64,000 nucleotides of DNA, taken from positions 342,544 to 406,543 of the forward strand of contig NZ_KL544008.1 in NCBI RefSeq assembly GCF_000712035.1, given 5' to 3'. Numbering within the stretch: the stretch's first letter is position 1; the number at the start of each line of letters is the position of its first letter. The position numbers and the translations under genes are program-made. Source of the stretch: Salinicoccus luteus DSM 17002 (lineage in GTDB: Bacteria > Bacillota > Bacilli > Staphylococcales > Salinicoccaceae). Shown here piece after piece: positions 59,861 to 64,000 of this stretch. The notes below the pieces were generated by a model, which was given only the letters and a program-made list of their open reading frames with translations, searched no databases and was not told the origin of the DNA.

Positions 59861-61502
59861 ATACACCGAATATCATATCATTGATGAGTTTTGCTTCCTG
59901 CTCGATGTGATCGCTGTCGAGTGATACATAAAGTTTGATTTTCGGTTCCGTTCCGGAAGGCCTCAGGGCGATCCATCCATCGTCGAAATGGATTTTTATG
60001 ACATCTGCCTTCGGCAACTCGATGTCTTCCGACGTACCGTCACGGTAAGTCCGCTTCTGTGTCTTGAAATCCTCGGTCATGACGACTTCCCGCCTGTCCA
60101 GTTCGTTCGGGGTGTTTGTGCGGAACTGCCTCATGATTTCATTGATCTTCTCCTTGCCGCTCGTCCCTTCGAAAGTATGGCTGAACAGGACTTCCATACG
60201 GCGTCCATAGGTTTCATAGACCGCCTCAAGTTCATCAACGAGTGTCCGTCCGCTGTTCTTCAGTTCACTGGCCATGCCGATGATGTACGGCACGATCTGT
60301 ATGGCATCCTTGTCCCTGACGAAAGGTTCAAGGAGGTAGCCGTAGCTCTCCTCATATCCGAGCACGAATGTCCTGTCGGATTCACCTTCCATTGCCTCGA
60401 TCTGTTCGCCGATATATTTGAAGCCTGTAAGGACCTCTATCATTTCCCCACCTTTGTCTTCAGTAATCTTGCGGCCGAGGTCGCTTGTAACAATCGACTT
60501 GATGACCACAGGGGTGGAACCTTTGTGGTGCTCCAGACGGTGTTTCAGCAGGAGGATGCCCAGCTGGTTGCCGTTCAGATGTACATAGTGGCCGTCGTGG
60601 AGAACTTCGATGCCGATCCTGTCGGCATCCGGATCTGTTGCGATCAGAAGATCCGCACCTGTATCGGTGCCGAGCCTGCGTGCTGCTTCGAATGCATCCT
60701 CACTCTCCGGGTTCGGCGACTTGACCGTAGGAAAGTCGCCATCCGGCCGGCACTGGTCCTTGACAAGCTGGTAGTTTTCATAGTCCAGTGAATCGAGAAG
60801 ATCGGGAACGATTGGTACGCTTGTGCCGTGGAGGCTAGAGAAGACGACTTTCATGTCGGAAGATGGAATCTCGGGAATGAATGAAGTGATCCTTGCCCTG
60901 TACTGGTCCTCCATCTCGACCGAGATGTATTGTGCCTTTCCGGATTCGAGCGCCTCCTCAAAGGACACGGTGCCGATATTGAAGATGTCCTCTATGGCAT
61001 TGATCTTTTCGCTCAGGCTTGCCGCAGGCGCATCGATCAGCTGTGCCCCGTCCGGTCCGTAGACTTTGATGCCGTTGTATTCCGGCGGATTATGGCTGGC
61101 GGTGATCATGATGCCGAGATCCGCTCCGTGCTCCCTGACATGGAAGGAGAGTTCGGGCGTCGAGATGTATTTCTCGGAAAGTCGGACATTGACATCATTC
61201 TGTACAAGCACACCCGTCATCGTCTCCGCGAATTCCGGGGAGAAATGCCTCGTGTCATAGCCGATGACGACGAGCGGGTCCGTCGCACCTTCCAGGTTGT
61301 GTGCGATGCCGAGCGCCACCTTTTCAACTGTATAGCGGTTCAGGCGGTTGGGTCCGAGACCGATCTTCCCCCTGATTCCTGCAGTACCGAATGAAAGCGT
61401 ACCGGAAAATGCATCCGCCTTCTCCTCCTCCGTAAGCGCCTCGTAAGCTTCCTCTGTAATGAAACTGTTGCCGATATGTTCTTCCCATTGTGCTCTGTCC
61501 AC
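59859..61502 (-). CDS. pgcA: phosphoglucomutase (alpha-D-phosphohexomutase superfamily)
   Basis: About 547 residues. Interconverts glucose 6- and 1-phosphate, feeding UDP-glucose and glycogen. Active-site serine loop TASHNPPEYNGIK, metal loop ATDPDADRIG, sugar loop GYEESYGYL and phosphate loop RPSGTEPKIK are intact. GTG 61502 has AGGAG nine bases upstream; GTG 61511 is too close to that site. It lies 16 bases after the pullulanase gene and is probably cotranscribed with it. Confidence 0.95.
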   Translation of the reverse strand: MDRAQWEEHIGNSFITEEAYEALTEEEKADAFSGTLSFGTAGIRGKIGLGPNRLNRYTVEKVALGIAHNLEGATDPLVVIGYDTRHFSPEFAETMTGVLVQNDVNVRLSEKYISTPELSFHVREHGADLGIMITASHNPPEYNGIKVYGPDGAQLIDAPAASLSEKINAIEDIFNIGTVSFEEALESGKAQYISVEMEDQYRARITSFIPEIPSSDMKVVFSSLHGTSVPIVPDLLDSLDYENYQLVKDQCRPDGDFPTVKSPNPESEDAFEAARRLGTDTGADLLIATDPDADRIGIEVLHDGHYVHLNGNQLGILLLKHRLEHHKGSTPVVIKSIVTSDLGRKITEDKGGEMIEVLTGFKYIGEQIEAMEGESDRTFVLGYEESYGYLLEPFVRDKDAIQIVPYIIGMASELKNSGRTLVDELEAVYETYGRRMEVLFSHTFEGTSGKEKINEIMRQFRTNTPNELDRREVVMTEDFKTQKRTYRDGTSEDIELPKADVIKIHFDDGWIALRPSGTEPKIKLYVSLDSDHIEQEAKLINDMIFGV

Positions 61503-61518
61503 AAAGATCACACTCCTA

Positions 61519-63603
61519 TTATTCTGTATATTGGTGTTGATGCATATTCGCCACTTTCCTCAGAACCGCCACCTCGTAGCCCTTGATGTAGAAGCTGCGT
61601 GTATATACCGCCTTGTCGTAATGGCGCTGGTTGGAGATTTCTATCTCGTAGGGATCCTGTGTATCAAAACCGAGCTCCATCGATTTTTCAGTCGGGTTGA
61701 TGATGATCATGAATTCACTGTTCCGATACGAGACCTTCACTCCAAAGCCGTTCGGCAGATTGCTGAAGGTCATGAATGAAAGGGCGCTATTGATGCGCTC
61801 CCGGTCCTTCAGCCTGAACACTTCCTCCTTTTTTCTGAACTGGACCAGGGACTTGAAGAATTCGATATTATCCTGGTATTTTGCGCGCCTGTTCCAGTCC
61901 ATCCGGTTGAGCATATCACTCAGGTTGTAGGTATTCCCGTGGCCATACTTCGTCCTGAAGAATTCCTGTCCCGCATGGAGGAAGGGTGTACCGAAGGACA
62001 GGAGGACGAGGGCTGTGGCAATCTGGTGCTGGCTCTCCAGTATATACTGCCGCTTCCCGGATGAATACCTCAGCCGGTCATACAATGTATGGTTGTCATG
62101 GACTTCTACATAATTGACGCTCATCAGGGCGGTGAACGGTCTGTGGAAGCCGGTGAACAGGTCACGGATGACATCTATTCCCTGTCCATCACCATTTACA
62201 TACCCTTTTTCACTGAGTTCAAAATTACTTCCCTTGATCGAATCCCGGTAATGGTCGTTGAAGAAGTGGACCGAGGGGACATGATAGCTGTGTTCGGGAA
62301 GCGTCTTCTTGCTGTAGTCGAGGGCGGTCGGCAGGTCCCACCCTTCCCCGAGGAGGAAAATTTCACGGCCCTGCCTGTGCACGATGGATTCGATGCCCTG
62401 CATCGTTTCTATATCCAATGCCCCCATCAGGTCGAACCGGTAGCCATCAATCCGGTACTGTTCAAGCCAGAAATGGATCGTGTCGGCGATGAAGCGGCGT
62501 CCCATCATCTTCTCGGAAGCGAAATCATTGCCGACGCCTGTACCATTGGACAGCGACAGATCCTCATTATGCCTGAAATAATATCCGGGGACGAGTTTAT
62601 CGAAATTTGAATCCTCCACACAGTAGACATGGTTGAGAACCACATCGAGAATGATCTTCATGCCGTTTTCATGCAGTGTCCGGATCAATGTCTGCAGCTC
62701 GATGATGCGGTTGATGGGGTCGTTCGGATCTGTTGCATAGCTGCCTTCCGGGACCATGAAGAAATGTGGATCGTATCCCCAGTTATAGCTTTTATCCCGG
62801 TTGAGTTCATCCACAGTGATGAAATCATTCACCGGCATCAGCTGGATGTGTGTCACTCCGAGCTCCTTGAGGTAGTTGAGCCCGCTCGAGAGCCGGTGCT
62901 TGGTGGTCGTCTGTTCAGTCATGCCGAGGTAGCGGCCTTTCCATTCCTCTTTGACCCCGCTGTTGGGGTGGGATGTGATGTCCCTGACATGTGTTTCATA
63001 GATGATGGCGGAATCATTCGGTATATCCGGAATGTGATGATCGGTGAATCCGGGGTTGATGCGTTCGAAGTCGACGATCATCGCCTCCTTCCCATTTGCC
63101 GATACTGCTTTGACATAGGGATCGATCACATTATGCGTCACATGATTATGGCTTGCTTCGTAGTGGTAATACTTACCGTGACAGTCCTGTGCAATCACCT
63201 TTTCAAAGTAGCCATCGATCTTGTCCATGTTGTAGGCCTGGCCATCCAGTATGAGCCGACACTGGACGACGGTCGGTGCAAATACCCTGAAGACGGTCCG
63301 GTCCTTTGAATAGGTGGCCCCCATCTGTTTTTCTGTGGAGTATTTCATGTCGAATTCTATGGACAATATATAGCGCCCCATCAGAAGCGGGAACATCCTG
63401 CCCTCAAATCTGATGTGTGTAAAATGGTTGAGGTTTACAGGATGGGTGAGCCAGACAGTAAGGTAGGCACCTGCATTTTCGATCTTTCTTATTGGAAGTG
63501 CTTCATCGTTCTGGAGGACCGCCAGGTCATTTCCGTATTCGCCCTGTGTGCCTTTTCTGACTATAGTGATCTGATCTGGTGCATCAAGATATGCATCAAT
63601 CAT
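61519..63603 (-). CDS. pulA: type I pullulanase
   Basis: 694 residues, GH13 debranching enzyme hydrolysing alpha-1,6 links in pullulan or branched glucans. N-terminal beta domains and CBM48 (about 85-200), the type I marker YNWGYDP, and catalytic residues in YRFDLMGALD (nucleophile), GEGWD (acid) and VHDNHT. No signal peptide, so it acts in the cytosol, fitting glycogen or maltodextrin breakdown. ATG 63603 follows GGAGGC by five bases; the open frame begins 24 codons earlier. Confidence 0.94.
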   Translation of the reverse strand: MIDAYLDAPDQITIVRKGTQGEYGNDLAVLQNDEALPIRKIENAGAYLTVWLTHPVNLNHFTHIRFEGRMFPLLMGRYILSIEFDMKYSTEKQMGATYSKDRTVFRVFAPTVVQCRLILDGQAYNMDKIDGYFEKVIAQDCHGKYYHYEASHNHVTHNVIDPYVKAVSANGKEAMIVDFERINPGFTDHHIPDIPNDSAIIYETHVRDITSHPNSGVKEEWKGRYLGMTEQTTTKHRLSSGLNYLKELGVTHIQLMPVNDFITVDELNRDKSYNWGYDPHFFMVPEGSYATDPNDPINRIIELQTLIRTLHENGMKIILDVVLNHVYCVEDSNFDKLVPGYYFRHNEDLSLSNGTGVGNDFASEKMMGRRFIADTIHFWLEQYRIDGYRFDLMGALDIETMQGIESIVHRQGREIFLLGEGWDLPTALDYSKKTLPEHSYHVPSVHFFNDHYRDSIKGSNFELSEKGYVNGDGQGIDVIRDLFTGFHRPFTALMSVNYVEVHDNHTLYDRLRYSSGKRQYILESQHQIATALVLLSFGTPFLHAGQEFFRTKYGHGNTYNLSDMLNRMDWNRRAKYQDNIEFFKSLVQFRKKEEVFRLKDRERINSALSFMTFSNLPNGFGVKVSYRNSEFMIIINPTEKSMELGFDTQDPYEIEISNQRHYDKAVYTRSFYIKGYEVAVLRKVANMHQHQYTE

Positions 63604-63762
63604 AAAAAGCCTCCGTCCGGTTGAATGTGATAGTGTTAGTATATAGAATGAATACTGTAGCATGTAGTCTGACAATTATAAAAATTTTATACATTTTCTT
63701 TTTTTAGTTGTATAATCGGTGTTAAGGGTATGTCTATAGTATAACGCAAAGGGGGAAATATT

Positions 63763-64000
63763 TTGAGTGAAGAAAACTTGGAAATGGATAAATACCTGTT
63801 TCATCAGGGTACCCATTACAACGCCTACAATTTCATGGGCGCGCATGTGACGGAAGAGGGAGTGCGGTTCATCACATGGGCACCGAATGCCAGGCATGTC
63901 CAGCTTGCCTGCAACTACAATGACTATTCGGGCGAAGGCTTCGATTTCGAGAGGCTCGGTGACCAGGGACTGTGGATTCTGACCACTTCCCGTGTGGGCG
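63763..64000 (+). CDS. glgB: 1,4-alpha-glucan branching enzyme, N-terminal fragment
   Basis: The first 79 codons of a gene cut by the window end. It reads YLFHQGTHYNAYNFMGAHV and RFITWAPNARHVQLACNYND, the CBM48 beginning of GlgB, which makes alpha-1,6 branches in glycogen. TTG 63763 follows AAAGGGGGAAA. A TATAAT at 63709-63714 lies upstream. It is divergent from pulA-pgcA. The rest of a glycogen operon is expected beyond the window but not seen. Confidence 0.85.
   Translation, partial: MSEENLEMDKYLFHQGTHYNAYNFMGAHVTEEGVRFITWAPNARHVQLACNYNDYSGEGFDFERLGDQGLWILTTSRVG

Overview
The window reads as chromosomal core sequence from a Gram-positive coccus of the family Staphylococcaceae, most likely Salinicoccus or a close relative. 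The reasons are: base composition near 50% GC, well above Staphylococcus; gene order shared with Bacillus and Staphylococcus (typA-ylaH-ylaN-ftsW-pycA-ctaA/ctaB, ylbF-ylbG-rsmD-coaD-ylbM-ylbN-rpmF, bshC-mraZ and the division/cell-wall cluster, ylmDEFGH-divIVA-ileS-lspA-rluD-pyr operon); bacillithiol synthesis (bshC); and several staphylococcal-type small proteins. I see no insertion sequence, prophage, CRISPR array, tRNA or rRNA gene. Genus assignment is inference from composition and synteny.

Layout. 1-3.2 kb: end of a branched-chain amino acid operon (leuC, leuD and a short threonine ammonia-lyase whose start region looks frameshifted). 3.2-9.3 kb: DUF1054 protein, inositol monophosphatase family gene, a NERD-like gene split into two overlapping frames at a dnaX-type slippery heptamer, a small DUF5325 membrane protein, typA and ylaH, a conserved hypothetical, ylaN. 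9.3-22 kb: ftsW, pyruvate carboxylase, then heme A synthesis (ctaA divergent from ctaB) and a caa3-type cytochrome c oxidase operon ctaCDEF with assembly genes ctaG and a DUF420/CtaM gene. 22-28.2 kb: YugN, YlbF, glycerophosphodiester phosphodiesterase, YlbG, DUF7147, rsmD, coaD, tmcAL, DUF177-rpmF and a GNAT protein. 28.3-44 kb: bshC, then mraZ-rsmH-ftsL-pbp1-mraY-murD-divIB, a terminator, ftsA-ftsZ, a terminator, pgeF-ylmE-sepF-ylmG, a large RNA hairpin, ylmH-divIVA. 44-48.3 kb: T-box-controlled ileS, lspA and an RluD-type pseudouridine synthase. 48.3-59.9 kb: complete PyrR-attenuated operon pyrR-uraA-pyrB-pyrC-carA-carB-pyrK-pyrD-pyrF-pyrE for UMP synthesis. 59.9-64 kb: phosphoglucomutase and type I pullulanase on the minus strand, and the divergent start of glgB, suggesting glycogen or alpha-glucan metabolism.

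Most of the window is ordinary core genome. The observations most worth checking are (1) the A_AAA_AAG heptamer plus downstream stem-loop that would join the NERD-like and zinc-ribbon halves of one protein by a -1 shift; (2) a 52-nt, 24-position hairpin between ylmG and ylmH; (3) an apparent one-base loss in a GGGG tract at the start of the threonine ammonia-lyase gene. Items 1 and 3 both sit at homopolymers, so sequencing error must be excluded first.
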